Assembly (NCBI GenBank): GCA_947498325.1
Contig: CANMKE010000023.1
Location: 20,397-84,396, forward strand
Source of the DNA: an uncultured Persicobacter sp.
GTDB taxonomy: Bacteria; Bacteroidota; Bacteroidia; Cytophagales; Cyclobacteriaceae
DNA: 64,000 nucleotides
Reading direction: 5' to 3'
The position numbers and the translations under genes are program-made. The notes beneath the pieces are model-generated. The model did not search any database, was not told where the DNA came from, and saw only the letters and a program-made list of their open reading frames with translations. Shown one piece after another: positions 25,687 to 35,061 of this stretch; the stretch's first letter is position 1; the number at the start of each line of letters is the position of its first letter.

Positions 25687-25878
25687 GGCATAAAAAAAAG
25701 CTCGGGAACCACTCCGAGCTTCAAACTAATACCAACTATAACCTATGAACCACTATGATTATACTTTTTCAGAATAGGGACGTCAAAAGTAAAAAGAAGG
25801 GAGCCGAACCGAGCGGTTGAGCTCCCTTTCTACCCAACATCAACCTATGCTAATAGTTAGGCAAAGCCTGTGCCAAAA
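25687..25878 (-). ncRNA. Hairpin-RNA repeat copy B (two modules)
   Basis: 192 bases identical to copy A except one position (C at 25805, T at 22634 in A), located in the module 1 stem. It lies downstream of the EamA transporter gene on the same strand, between that gene and copy C. No protein is encoded. Confidence 0.5.
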
Positions 25879-25975
25879 AGCGTGATTCGTAGGGTTAAAT
25901 GTGTGAAATAAAACTATTTTTTTGAGCGGATGGTCAGTTCCTGTTAAATGTCAATTTTCGAAATGACCAATTGCC

Positions 25976-26893
25976 TTATTCGTGGATCTCCACAGTAGGG
26001 GTCGGGCTTTGCTGAGGTCGTTTTTTGGTTTTGCCCTTTTGGGTGGAGAAGTGCACCATATAAATACCAATCACGACAATAATCCCTCCGCTGATGTGCC
26101 AAAGGGAAAGGGTTTCGCCAAGCCACAGCCAGGCGATTACGGCAGAGAAGATCGGCTGAATCAACAGGGTGGGCGATACCAGTGACGCGCGGATATGTCC
26201 CTGCGCATAATTGATCATAAACCAGGCTCCGGCCTGAATCAAAATACCCATTGCGGCAAACATTTGCCATGAATGCAAGGAGTAGCCAGTAAAGGGGGCG
26301 TGAAGCAATAGGGCGTAAAGCCCCAGGGCTACCGTGGTGGCGATGGAACTGAAAAACAGAAAAGGGATGGTTTCAAGCTGCTTTCTGCCGCTTTGGGTAC
26401 ACAGCATAAAGCCGGCATAAAACAGACCAGCGAGCAAGCCGAGGAGTAAGCCCTCCAATAGACCTGCCGGCACGTAAAAGTCGTGGATAATCAAAAAGGA
26501 TACCCCCGTAAAGGCCGCAAGCAAACCCAGCCAAAAGGTCACCGGATGGCGCTCCTTAAAAAAGAGGGTTGCACCGATTCCCACCCACAGGGAGGCCAGA
26601 TTGACCACCAAGGTGGGCATGGTGGCATTGGAAGCCATGATTCCCATAGACCAAAGGGCCATATCGGAGGCAAGGAATATGCCGGCAAGTGTGGCAATGG
26701 CAATCCCTTTGAGCGGATAGCGTGTGTTGTTTTTGAAGGTAGTCCACAGGAATGGAAAAAGAATCACCAGCGAACCGATCAGCAGTCGGTAAAATACAGC
26801 AATGACGCCCGGTGCGGCGGCCGCTTTAATAAAAACAGGTGATGCGGAGATCAAAAGGGCCCCCAGTGCGAGGGCTGCATGCGCTTTTTTCAT
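25976..26893 (-). CDS. EamA-family (DMT superfamily) transporter
   Basis: 305 residues from the ATG at 26893 (the upstream ATG at 26917 would add eight residues). About ten transmembrane helices in two EamA halves: N-terminal HAALALGALLISASPVFIKAA and SNATMPTLVVNLASLWVGIGA; C-terminal ASLVSPTLLIQPIFSAVIAW and LGETLSLWHISGGIIVVIG. The tail is cytosolic and basic. Such drug/metabolite exporters carry varied small molecules; the substrate is unknown. Confidence 0.9.
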   Translation of the reverse strand: MKKAHAALALGALLISASPVFIKAAAAPGVIAVFYRLLIGSLVILFPFLWTTFKNNTRYPLKGIAIATLAGIFLASDMALWSMGIMASNATMPTLVVNLASLWVGIGATLFFKERHPVTFWLGLLAAFTGVSFLIIHDFYVPAGLLEGLLLGLLAGLFYAGFMLCTQSGRKQLETIPFLFFSSIATTVALGLYALLLHAPFTGYSLHSWQMFAAMGILIQAGAWFMINYAQGHIRASLVSPTLLIQPIFSAVIAWLWLGETLSLWHISGGIIVVIGIYMVHFSTQKGKTKKRPQQSPTPTVEIHE

Positions 26894-27343
26894 GAATTCA
26901 ATCGATTTAGAATACAAAGTTAGGGGCTATTTTTTTTGTTCCTATACCGAGGGGGCGAAATAACTTTTTTTGCCCATTTTATGAGGCGGATAAAAAGATG
27001 GTTTTAGGTCTCAGTTTCCTTTTTACCTGTGGGAATGGTGGAGGCCGTTTGGAGATTAGGAGCGGGAGGAGGCATTGGTCAGCAAAGACCATTATAGCGA
27101 TGGCATGGGCTTGTTCATTTCCTGAAACTAATCAGTTGATTGGAAACTGAAGGTTAATTTTTTCAAAAAAATGATGAGCCCTAACTCCCTCATGCTTAGG
27201 GCGCGCAACGACTTCAGTTTTATTTTTGTTCATTATTTTCATAAAAAATTATCGAATTTTGTCACAAAACAGGGGTCGGAATTGCCTATACGTTTGTGAA
27301 ATGAAAAAAATAACGGCATAACCGTAACAAACCAAATATTTTT
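26894..27343. other. 450-base gap holding the PUFA operon promoter region
   Basis: No gene. A hairpin GCCCTAA/TTAGGGC (27178-27202, 11-base loop) and a good TAnnTTTG-type element (TACGTTTG, 27289-27296) lie upstream of the first PUFA gene. The nearest TTTG (27258-27261) is 27 bases further up, longer than the usual spacing, so the promoter is only tentative. Confidence 0.4.
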
Positions 27344-30300
27344 ATGGCTGACACCAATCAATTATTAAAGGAAACTCCAGTGGCAATTGTCGGAATGGCA
27401 TCTGCCTTTGCAGACTCTAAAAACCTCGACCAATATTGGGAAAATATTGTCGATGGTGTTGATTGTATTACTGAAGTTCCTGCCTCCCGATGGGCAGTGG
27501 AAGATTATTACGATGCAGATCCTCGCGCCGAGGATAAATCCTATTGTAAGATGGGCGGTTTCCTTCCTGATCTGGGCTTCAACCCTATGGAATTCGGACT
27601 TCCACCAAACATCCTTGAAGTTACTGATGCTTCACAGTTGCTTTCCTTGCTGGTGGCACGGGATGCACTGATTGATGCCGGTTACGCACCAGGATCGGAC
27701 GCCTTCACTGCCGCAATGCGTGAGCGTACAGGTTGTATTCTGGGTGTAGGTGGTGGACAAAAATTAATTACCCCACTCACCGGCAGACTCCAGTATCCTA
27801 TCTGGCAAAAAGTGCTTTCATCAATGGGTTTGCCACAGGCAAAGATTGATCAGGCAATAGAAAAAATGAAAAAGGCCTACATTCCATGGACAGAGAACTC
27901 TTTTCCTGGAATGTTGGGTAATGTGATCTCTGGTCGGGTAGCGAACCGCTTCGACCTCGGAGGCATTAACTCTGTGGTTGATGCGGCCTGTGCGGCATCG
28001 TTATCAGCCATAAAAATGGCCGTTGGCGAACTCATCGAGGGCCGTTGCGACATGATGATCACCGGAGGGGTAGATACCGACAACTCCCCATTCATGTATA
28101 TGTCGTTCTCCAAAACACCGGCATTCTCCAAACAGGGCAGTATCCGTCCTTTCGATCATGAAGGCGACGGAATGCTGATCGGTGAAGGTGTCGGCATGAT
28201 CGTCTGTAAACGCCTTGAAGATGCAGAGCGTGACGGCGACCGTATTTATGCGGTACTGAAAGGGATCGGCGGATCAAGCGACGGACGATATAAAAGTATT
28301 TATGCCCCTCGCCCGGAAGGGCAGGCATTGGCAATGGGCCGTGCCTATGAGGAGTCGGGTTATCCCGCACATACCGTCGGGCTGATCGAAGCACACGGAA
28401 CAGGTACCAATGCTGGTGATGCTTCCGAGGCCCGCTCTATGGGCATGGTGTTCTCGGAAGGCAACGACCGCAAAAATCATATTGCACTGGGGAGTGTAAA
28501 ATCGCAGGTAGGCCATTGTAAGGCTGCTGCGGGTGTTGCAGGAATGATCAAAGCCGCTTTGGCATTACACCATAAGGTGTTGCCGGGCACGATCAACGTC
28601 AGCAAGCCCAACCCAAAAATGGAAATTGAAAAATCACCCTTGTACATCAACAGCATGACAAGACCGTGGTTCAGAAAGGATTCACACCTGCCTCGCCGGG
28701 CGAGTGTCAGCGCTTTTGGCTTTGGCGGTGTGAACCTTCATATGGCAATGGAAGAGCATACTTCTACTGATGAGGCCTATCGGGTTCATCAACTGTTTCA
28801 GGGCATCCTGTTGTCGGCACCTACTACAGCCGAACTTCAGGGCGTTGTCAGCGCACACTTAAAGGCGCTTGAAACTGCGGAAGATGCCACCTTCTACCTG
28901 AAAGAACTTGCCGTAAAATCGGCACAACAGCAAATTCCGGCAACGCACCCACGAGTGGGCTTCGTAGCCAAAGGCGTTCAGGAAGCCAACAAAAAATTTA
29001 TTGCAGCGCTGAAGTTACTCAGCGAAAAACCAGGAGCGCAGTCGTGGTCACATCCACTGCTTGGCATTTGGTTCAGGGCTACAGAAGCCAACGAAAAGGC
29101 CGTAGCCTTATTTGCAGGTCAGGGGTCTCAGTACACCAATATGGGAAATGCCCTTGCGTGCAGCTTCCCACCGGTACGAAAAAGTTTTGAAGCGGCCAAT
29201 CAGGTTCGTCAGGCACAAGGGTTGCCATTACTGACCGATACCGTTTTTCCTGTTCCGGCTTTTGATGCAGAAGCACAAAAAGCACAGCAGGCCGAACTGA
29301 CCAAAACAAATCATGCACAGCCTGCTATTGGCGCATTGAGTGCCGGCATGTATCAGTTGCTGGCATCGGCAGGTTTTAACGCAGACTTTTTCGCCGGCCA
29401 CAGTTACGGAGAAATCACAGCCCTTTGGGCGGCGGGGGTGATCGATGAGGCGACCTTCCACCATTTATCTTCTGCGCGTGGTGCGGCAATGGGAGCCAAT
29501 ACAGGCACTGATGCCGGTTCAATGCTTGCTGTTAAAACATCAGCAGAGGCCATTGCACCAAAGTTACAAGCCTTCCCTAATGTGCAGGTAGCGAACATCA
29601 ACTCGAATCAGCAGGTGATCCTTGGCGGGGAGACTGCAAGCCTTGAAAAGTTGAAAGACAGCCTGAAAGCGGAAGGACTGATGGCCACGATGTTGCCCGT
29701 AGCAGCAGCTTTCCATACGCCATACGTCGAGCATGCTTCGGCACCTTTTGCTGCAGAAATTGAGCAGGCGACTTTTCGGGCAACAGACAAGCAGGTGTAT
29801 TCCAATACCAGCGGACAGCCTTTTGAAAATGAGCCTGAGCGCATCAAGGCAAGCCTGAAAAAACATATGCTGAGTCCGGTACATTTCCGCGAGCAGATCG
29901 AAAATATTTACGCCGCGGGCGGACGAATTTTTGTGGAATTTGGCCCCAAGAATATCCTTTCCAATCTGGTAAAAGATATTTTGGGTGATCGTCCGCATAC
30001 GGTGGTGGCGATGAATGCCAACGCCAAGAAAAACAGTGAGCAACAACTGCGTGAGGCGGTGATGCAGCTTGCTGTATTGGGCATGCCCGTTCAGCAGTTT
30101 GATCAGTTCCAGCGACCATTGACCGCGCCAACCCCTAAAGGGAAGATGAATGTCGAGATCAGTGGCAACAACTATGTTTCTCCGCAGCGTCAGCAGGCAT
30201 GGAAAGAGGCCATTGCCATTGCCATCGACAATGCAGGCTCGGCAACCACCGAGGCCCCTGCCCAGGGACTGGCGGAAGAAATCGAAACGGTGATGGTGGA

Positions 30301-32404
30301 AACACAGGACATCGCTGCCTATGTTCAGGAAAAATTACAACAAAAACAGGAATCAGAAACGAAAGAATCCATGGCTACGCAAGCACAGTTAGATAAAATT
30401 GCAGCAGATTTAGAGCGATTGACCGCTCAGCAGAGTAGAATTGAAAATATGTTGGCGGCAATATTCCAGCAACCGCTGGGTAATCTGCTTGGTGGCGGTG
30501 TTCAGGCACAGCCACAGGCCGCAATTGAAGCTCCTGCCCCTCAGGAGGCGCCTGTTGCTGCAAGCCCTCAGCCAACGGCCGTACCTGTGGCAGCCCCTGC
30601 CGAAGTAGCGACGCCAACTCCAACTCCAACTTCAGCACCAGTAGCAGCGCCAACACCAACACCAACACCAGTACCAGCGCCAGTAGCAACATCAGCGCCA
30701 GCAGCTTCAAATGGTTTGAATCGTTCAGACATCGATGCTTCATTAATGGCCGTGATCGCTGAGAAGACAGGTTACCCTTCGGAGATGTTGGAAATGTCAA
30801 TGGACATGGAAGCTGATTTGGGAATTGACTCGATCAAGCGTGTAGAGATTTTCGGAGCAATGACCGATGCCAATCCATCAATTCAGGGTGTTAATCCATC
30901 AGATTTGGCGGAATTGCGCACCTTGGATCAAATCGCGGAATATATTGCAGGTAAAGCGGGAGCAACGGCTCAGCCAGCAGCGGCGGCACCGGTAGCAGCC
31001 CCAACACCAACTCCAACTCCAACATCAGCACCAGTAGCAGCATCAGCGCCAGCGGCTTCAAATGGTTTAAGTCGTTCAGACATCGATGCTTCATTAATGG
31101 AAGTGATCGCTGAGAAGACAGGCTACCCTTCGGAGATGTTGGAAATGTCGATGGACATGGAAGCTGATTTGGGAATTGACTCGATCAAGCGTGTAGAGAT
31201 TTTCGGAGCAATGACCGATGCCAATCCATCAATTCAGGGTGTTAATCCATCAGATTTGGCGGAATTGCGCACCTTGGATCAAATCGCGGAATATATTGCA
31301 GGCAAAGCGGGTGCAACGGCTCAGCCAGCTGCGGCAGCACCAGTAGCAGCACCAACTGCAACACCAACACCAACACCAGCTTCAGCACCAGTAGCACCAT
31401 CAGCTTCAAATGGTTTGAGTCGTTCAGACATCGACGCCTCTTTAATGGAAGTGATCGCAGAGAAGACAGGCTACCCAGCCGAGATGTTGGAAATGTCGAT
31501 GGACATGGAAGCTGATTTGGGAATTGACTCGATCAAGCGTGTAGAGATTTTCGGAGCGATGACGGATGCCAACCCATCAATTCAGGGTGTTAATCCATCA
31601 GATTTGGCGGAATTGCGCACTTTGGATCAAATCGCGGAATATATTGCAGGTAAAGCGGGTGCAACAGCTCAGCCAGCAGCGGCAGCACCGGTAGCAGCCC
31701 CAACTGCAACCCCAACTCCAACTTCAGCACCAGTAGCAGCATCAGCCCCAGCGGCTTCAAATGGTTTGAGTCGTTCAGACATCGATGCTTCATTAATGGA
31801 AGTGATCGCAGAGAAGACAGGCTACCCGGCCGAGATGTTGGAAATGTCGATGGACATGGAAGCTGATTTGGGAATTGACTCGATCAAGCGTGTAGAGATT
31901 TTCGGAGCGATGACCGATGCCAATCCATCAATTCAGGGTGTTAATCCATCGGACTTGGCAGAATTGCGCACCTTGGATCAAATCGCGGAATATATTGCAG
32001 GTAAAGCGGGTGCAACAGCTCAGCCAGCAGCGGCAGCACCGGTAGCAGCCCCAACTGCAACCCCAACTGCAACTTCAGCACCAGTAGCAGCATCAGCGCC
32101 AGCGGCTTCAAATGGTTTAAGTCGTTCAGACATCGATGCTTCATTAATGGAAGTGATCGCAGAGAAGACAGGCTACCCAGCCGAGATGTTGGAAATGTCG
32201 ATGGACATGGAAGCTGATTTGGGAATTGACTCGATCAAGCGTGTAGAGATTTTCGGCGCGATGACCGATGCTAATCCATCAATTCAGGGTGTTAATCCAT
32301 CAGATTTGGCAGAATTGCGCACCTTGGATCAAATTGCGGAATATATTGCAGGGAAAGCGGGCGCAACCACAGAAACAGCAACGCCGGGAAAGATCATGGC
32401 CTGA
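27344..32404 (+). CDS. pfaA: PUFA synthase subunit: KS-MAT-five ACPs
   Basis: 1686 residues. Ketosynthase about 10-470 with Cys216 in VVDAACAASL and the histidine motifs EAHGTGT and KSQVGHCKAAAG. Malonyl-CoA acyltransferase about 570-880 with Ser687 in GHSYGE. Then a Pro/Ala/Thr-rich linker and five acyl carrier domains, each with LGIDSIKRVEIFG; the phosphopantetheine serines are Ser1163, 1280, 1396, 1513 and 1630. The protein stops just after ACP5, whereas the classic PfaA continues into a ketoreductase; that part is the next ORF. It loads malonyl units and carries the growing long-chain PUFA. The ACPs need a phosphopantetheinyl transferase not found in this window. First gene of the operon. 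Confidence 0.95.
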   Translation: MADTNQLLKETPVAIVGMASAFADSKNLDQYWENIVDGVDCITEVPASRWAVEDYYDADPRAEDKSYCKMGGFLPDLGFNPMEFGLPPNILEVTDASQLLSLLVARDALIDAGYAPGSDAFTAAMRERTGCILGVGGGQKLITPLTGRLQYPIWQKVLSSMGLPQAKIDQAIEKMKKAYIPWTENSFPGMLGNVISGRVANRFDLGGINSVVDAACAASLSAIKMAVGELIEGRCDMMITGGVDTDNSPFMYMSFSKTPAFSKQGSIRPFDHEGDGMLIGEGVGMIVCKRLEDAERDGDRIYAVLKGIGGSSDGRYKSIYAPRPEGQALAMGRAYEESGYPAHTVGLIEAHGTGTNAGDASEARSMGMVFSEGNDRKNHIALGSVKSQVGHCKAAAGVAGMIKAALALHHKVLPGTINVSKPNPKMEIEKSPLYINSMTRPWFRKDSHLPRRASVSAFGFGGVNLHMAMEEHTSTDEAYRVHQLFQGILLSAPTTAELQGVVSAHLKALETAEDATFYLKELAVKSAQQQIPATHPRVGFVAKGVQEANKKFIAALKLLSEKPGAQSWSHPLLGIWFRATEANEKAVALFAGQGSQYTNMGNALACSFPPVRKSFEAANQVRQAQGLPLLTDTVFPVPAFDAEAQKAQQAELTKTNHAQPAIGALSAGMYQLLASAGFNADFFAGHSYGEITALWAAGVIDEATFHHLSSARGAAMGANTGTDAGSMLAVKTSAEAIAPKLQAFPNVQVANINSNQQVILGGETASLEKLKDSLKAEGLMATMLPVAAAFHTPYVEHASAPFAAEIEQATFRATDKQVYSNTSGQPFENEPERIKASLKKHMLSPVHFREQIENIYAAGGRIFVEFGPKNILSNLVKDILGDRPHTVVAMNANAKKNSEQQLREAVMQLAVLGMPVQQFDQFQRPLTAPTPKGKMNVEISGNNYVSPQRQQAWKEAIAIAIDNAGSATTEAPAQGLAEEIETVMVETQDIAAYVQEKLQQKQESETKESMATQAQLDKIAADLERLTAQQSRIENMLAAIFQQPLGNLLGGGVQAQPQAAIEAPAPQEAPVAASPQPTAVPVAAPAEVATPTPTPTSAPVAAPTPTPTPVPAPVATSAPAASNGLNRSDIDASLMAVIAEKTGYPSEMLEMSMDMEADLGIDSIKRVEIFGAMTDANPSIQGVNPSDLAELRTLDQIAEYIAGKAGATAQPAAAAPVAAPTPTPTPTSAPVAASAPAASNGLSRSDIDASLMEVIAEKTGYPSEMLEMSMDMEADLGIDSIKRVEIFGAMTDANPSIQGVNPSDLAELRTLDQIAEYIAGKAGATAQPAAAAPVAAPTATPTPTPASAPVAPSASNGLSRSDIDASLMEVIAEKTGYPAEMLEMSMDMEADLGIDSIKRVEIFGAMTDANPSIQGVNPSDLAELRTLDQIAEYIAGKAGATAQPAAAAPVAAPTATPTPTSAPVAASAPAASNGLSRSDIDASLMEVIAEKTGYPAEMLEMSMDMEADLGIDSIKRVEIFGAMTDANPSIQGVNPSDLAELRTLDQIAEYIAGKAGATAQPAAAAPVAAPTATPTATSAPVAASAPAASNGLSRSDIDASLMEVIAEKTGYPAEMLEMSMDMEADLGIDSIKRVEIFGAMTDANPSIQGVNPSDLAELRTLDQIAEYIAGKAGATTETATPGKIMA
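30610..32365 (+). repeat. Five tandem ACP repeats, almost identical DNA
   Basis: Five units of about 348-351 bases, each with one ACP and a Pro/Thr/Ala linker. The ACP coding parts are nearly identical at DNA level, including silent sites; most change is in the linkers (for example PTPTPTPTS against PTATPTPTPAS). Point of likely recombination and assembly difficulty. Confidence 0.9.
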
Positions 32405-32412
32405 CCCAATAC

Positions 32413-34878
32413 GTGTCAGGCAATTATCCAGGCGTACCACGCGCTGCCGTTCGATTGAAATGGATTCCTCAGGCAGATCAGCTCATCATTAAAGGTAAAG
32501 TAGGTGCATTAACGGTACTGACCAACGAGGGCACAGCCCTTACGGCAACCTTATGTGAACACCTGTTGAGCCATGGGCATCAGGTGGTGGTATTGACTCC
32601 TCCTGAATCACTGGTAAGGAAAGCATTGGTAAGCCTTCCGGCTGGCGTAAAGGAAATTTTACTGCCAGAAATCAGCGATGAAGCCATAAAAAATGCGGTA
32701 CTTTCCATGAATGCTCCCGTGGCAAATGTGGTGGCTTTGCACCCTCATTTCCGATTCCCATTGGGGCAGCTTGGTCGCCATTTCGAAACCGAAAAAGCAT
32801 TGGTGAAAATGGTTTTCTTGCTTGTCAAACATTTGAAAGCAAGCCTGAACAAGCTGGCGGAAGAGCAGCGCACCAGCTTCATGACCATCACCCGACTCGA
32901 TGGCGCACTCGGAACCGCCAACCCGGGGAATGTCTCGGTAGTGGGCGGTGGCCTGTATGGGCTGACCAAATCTCTGAACCTCGAATGGTCGAAGGTGTTT
33001 TGCCGCAGTGTGGACTTCGATTTAACACTTCACCCTTCCGCAGTGGCCGATTTGATCATTGCCGAGATGCATGATGCCGATCAGTGCATGAGCGATATCG
33101 CCTACAATGCATCGGGGCAACGGGCAGTATTGGTGGCGGAAGAAATGCCTCCGCTAAAAGATACATCACTGACCTCTACCATTGATCAGCAGGCGGTCTT
33201 TTTGGTTACTGGTGGGGCAAGAGGCGTAACAGCAGATTGTGTAAAAGCGATGGCAACGACCTTCAAGTGTAAGTTTATCCTCGTCGGACGTTCCGCCCTG
33301 AGCACCACGGAGCCGTCATGGGCAAATGGCATTGCTGACAGTCCCGGACTGAAAAGAAAAGCCATGGAATTCCTGAAGGCACAAGGGGAGAAACCTTTGC
33401 CGAGAACCATCAATAAATTGGTTGGTGGTGTGGAGGCACAGCGAGAGATTTTGGAAAATATGGCCTTCATGCGATCGCAAGGAGCAGAAGCCTATTATGT
33501 TTCGGCCGATGTAACAGATGTGGAATCGCTGAAAGCTGCCGTACAGCCGGTCGTTGCTAAAACAGGCACCATTACCGGCTTGGTTCATGGCGCTGGCCGA
33601 CTCGCAGATAAACTGATAGAAGACAAAACGGAAGCAGATTTTGACGCCGTTTACGATGTGAAAATTCAGGGACTGCAGGCGGTAACCCAACTGGTGGACA
33701 TCCACAGTATCAAGCATGTGGTTTTCTTCTCCTCAGTAGCCGGATTTTATGGAAATGTTGGGCAAACCGACTATGCCATTGCCAATGAGGTGTTGAACAG
33801 AACAGCACATGTATTCAAGAAAAATCATCCTGAATGGCACGTAACGTCTATTAACTGGGGTGCCTGGGATGCCGGAATGGTCTCTGGGGAACTCAAGAAA
33901 ATGTTTGAAGCCCACGGCGTGAGCCTGGTGCCTTCACAGGAGGGCCCCATAGCGATGGTCGATCAGCTGAGCACTGCTTTTGCAGATCAGCCACAGGTGA
34001 TTTTGGGAGGAACTCTTCCTTTGGCCAAAGCACCAACGGATGGTGATTTAGCCAAGCACGTGATCAGCAGGGTACTGACGGAAGAAGCCAATCCATTTTT
34101 GGATCATCATAAAATTCAGGGCAATGCCGTTCTGCCAATCATCAATGCTTCGGTATGGATGGCCCAATCGGCGGCAGATTTTTATGCCGGATATCAGGTG
34201 CACCGCGTGGAAGATGCCAAGCTGTTCAAAGGGATCGTCTTTGATGGCAAGCAGCCTCTTGAATACTTGCTGACCCTCGAGGAAATCAGCAAGGACGAGC
34301 AGCAGATCACCGTGAAAGTAACCATTTCTTCGGATAGCGGCGGAAAGCTGCCACTGAACCATTATCAGTCCACCGTACACCTGCTTGCAGATCAGCCGCA
34401 GGCACCGATCTTGCCTTTACCACAAGTTCAGGCGGTAGAAGTGCAGGATGCTTCGGGAATTTATGCCGATGGCACACTGTTTCACGGAACGGATTTTCAG
34501 GGCGTAAAGCAGATTATCTCTGTAACAAAGGAACAATGCCTGTTGCTTTGTGAGCATCAGGGCGTAGCGCCAGAGCGTCAGGGGCAATTCCCTGTTAAAG
34601 CACTGAACCCATTCCTCACGGATATTATGTATCAGGGGCTTTTGGTTTGGGTACGGAAGTATCACGACTGTGCCTCCTTGCCCTTGCGTACCGAGTGGGT
34701 GGAAACCTACAGCGCGTTGCCATTTGGCAGGCCGTTCTATGTTTTGCTGAAGGTATTGAAATCTGATGATTTCAGTATGGAAGCCGACATTGAAGCTTTC
34801 GATGCGGAAACGGGTGAACTGTATATGAAGAGCCACCGTGCTGGTGTAACCATCAGCAAGGAACTTGCCTGGAATTAA
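32413..34878 (+). CDS. PUFA synthase subunit: ketoreductase plus DH-like domain
   Basis: 821 residues starting at a GTG eight bases after the previous stop and in another frame. Residues about 255-560 form a ketoreductase: nucleotide site VTGGARGVTADC, HGAGRLADKLIE, FSSVAGFYGNVGQ and catalytic Tyr in DYAIANEVL. Residues about 560-800 form a hot-dog dehydratase-like domain with HHKIQGNAVLP (HxxxGxxxxP). In most known systems these domains are the C-terminal part of PfaA. The N-terminal about 250 residues match the inactive structural half that precedes the reductase. It reduces the 3-keto group after each elongation. Translational coupling, or a frameshift joining it to the preceding gene, is likely. 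Confidence 0.9.
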   Translation: MSGNYPGVPRAAVRLKWIPQADQLIIKGKVGALTVLTNEGTALTATLCEHLLSHGHQVVVLTPPESLVRKALVSLPAGVKEILLPEISDEAIKNAVLSMNAPVANVVALHPHFRFPLGQLGRHFETEKALVKMVFLLVKHLKASLNKLAEEQRTSFMTITRLDGALGTANPGNVSVVGGGLYGLTKSLNLEWSKVFCRSVDFDLTLHPSAVADLIIAEMHDADQCMSDIAYNASGQRAVLVAEEMPPLKDTSLTSTIDQQAVFLVTGGARGVTADCVKAMATTFKCKFILVGRSALSTTEPSWANGIADSPGLKRKAMEFLKAQGEKPLPRTINKLVGGVEAQREILENMAFMRSQGAEAYYVSADVTDVESLKAAVQPVVAKTGTITGLVHGAGRLADKLIEDKTEADFDAVYDVKIQGLQAVTQLVDIHSIKHVVFFSSVAGFYGNVGQTDYAIANEVLNRTAHVFKKNHPEWHVTSINWGAWDAGMVSGELKKMFEAHGVSLVPSQEGPIAMVDQLSTAFADQPQVILGGTLPLAKAPTDGDLAKHVISRVLTEEANPFLDHHKIQGNAVLPIINASVWMAQSAADFYAGYQVHRVEDAKLFKGIVFDGKQPLEYLLTLEEISKDEQQITVKVTISSDSGGKLPLNHYQSTVHLLADQPQAPILPLPQVQAVEVQDASGIYADGTLFHGTDFQGVKQIISVTKEQCLLLCEHQGVAPERQGQFPVKALNPFLTDIMYQGLLVWVRKYHDCASLPLRTEWVETYSALPFGRPFYVLLKVLKSDDFSMEADIEAFDAETGELYMKSHRAGVTISKELAWN

Positions 34879-34884
34879 TTAAAT

Positions 34885-34923
34885 CCACCCCTGGCGCAAG
34901 CGTCCCGCTTGTGCCGGGGGTGG
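34885..34923. repeat. Palindrome 1 of the PUFA operon
   Basis: CCACCCC/GGGGTGG, GGC/GCC and CAAGCG/CGCTTG arms around a TCC loop, joined by two G-T wobble positions. Lies 6 bases after the KR-DH gene stop. A possible attenuator or REP-like element. Confidence 0.6.
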
Positions 34924-34927
34924 GTGA

Positions 34928-34962
34928 TACTTTCTCGCAAGACGCTGTCTTGTGAGAAAGTA
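34928..34962. repeat. Palindrome 2 of the PUFA operon
   Basis: TACTTTCTC/GAGAAAGTA and CAAGAC/GTCTTG arms around GCT, with one G-T wobble between them. Same plan as palindrome 1, 4 bases downstream of it. Confidence 0.6.
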
Positions 34963-34981
34963 CAACTATTCTATTGAATGG

Positions 34982-35008
34982 CTATCACGAGAGGGACTCT
35001 CGCGATAG
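34982..35008. repeat. Palindrome 3 of the PUFA operon
   Basis: CTATC/GATAG and CGAGAG/CTCTCG arms around GGA. On the opposite strand the loop is TCC and the mismatch is a G-T wobble, so it is the inverted form of palindromes 1 and 4. It ends 53 bases before the third PUFA gene. Confidence 0.6.
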
Positions 35009-35061
35009 TTGCATTGATACGGGCAATGTCCTTTGTCAATCACAACCCACTGACACACAAC

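Noticed and set aside
27258..27296. TTTG...TACGTTTG as the PUFA promoter
   Set aside because: The spacing of 27 bases is longer than the 17-23 seen in this phylum, so only the TACGTTTG part was mentioned as tentative.
30610..32365. Tandem repeats as a CRISPR array or satellite
   Set aside because: Each unit keeps the reading frame and encodes a full ACP with its serine motif; it is a coding repeat.
34978..35061. Upstream ATG for the third PUFA gene
   Set aside because: It would translate palindrome 3 into a peptide (MAITRGTLAIVALIRAMSF) unlike any KS N-terminus; the ATG at 35062 starts right before the KS domain.
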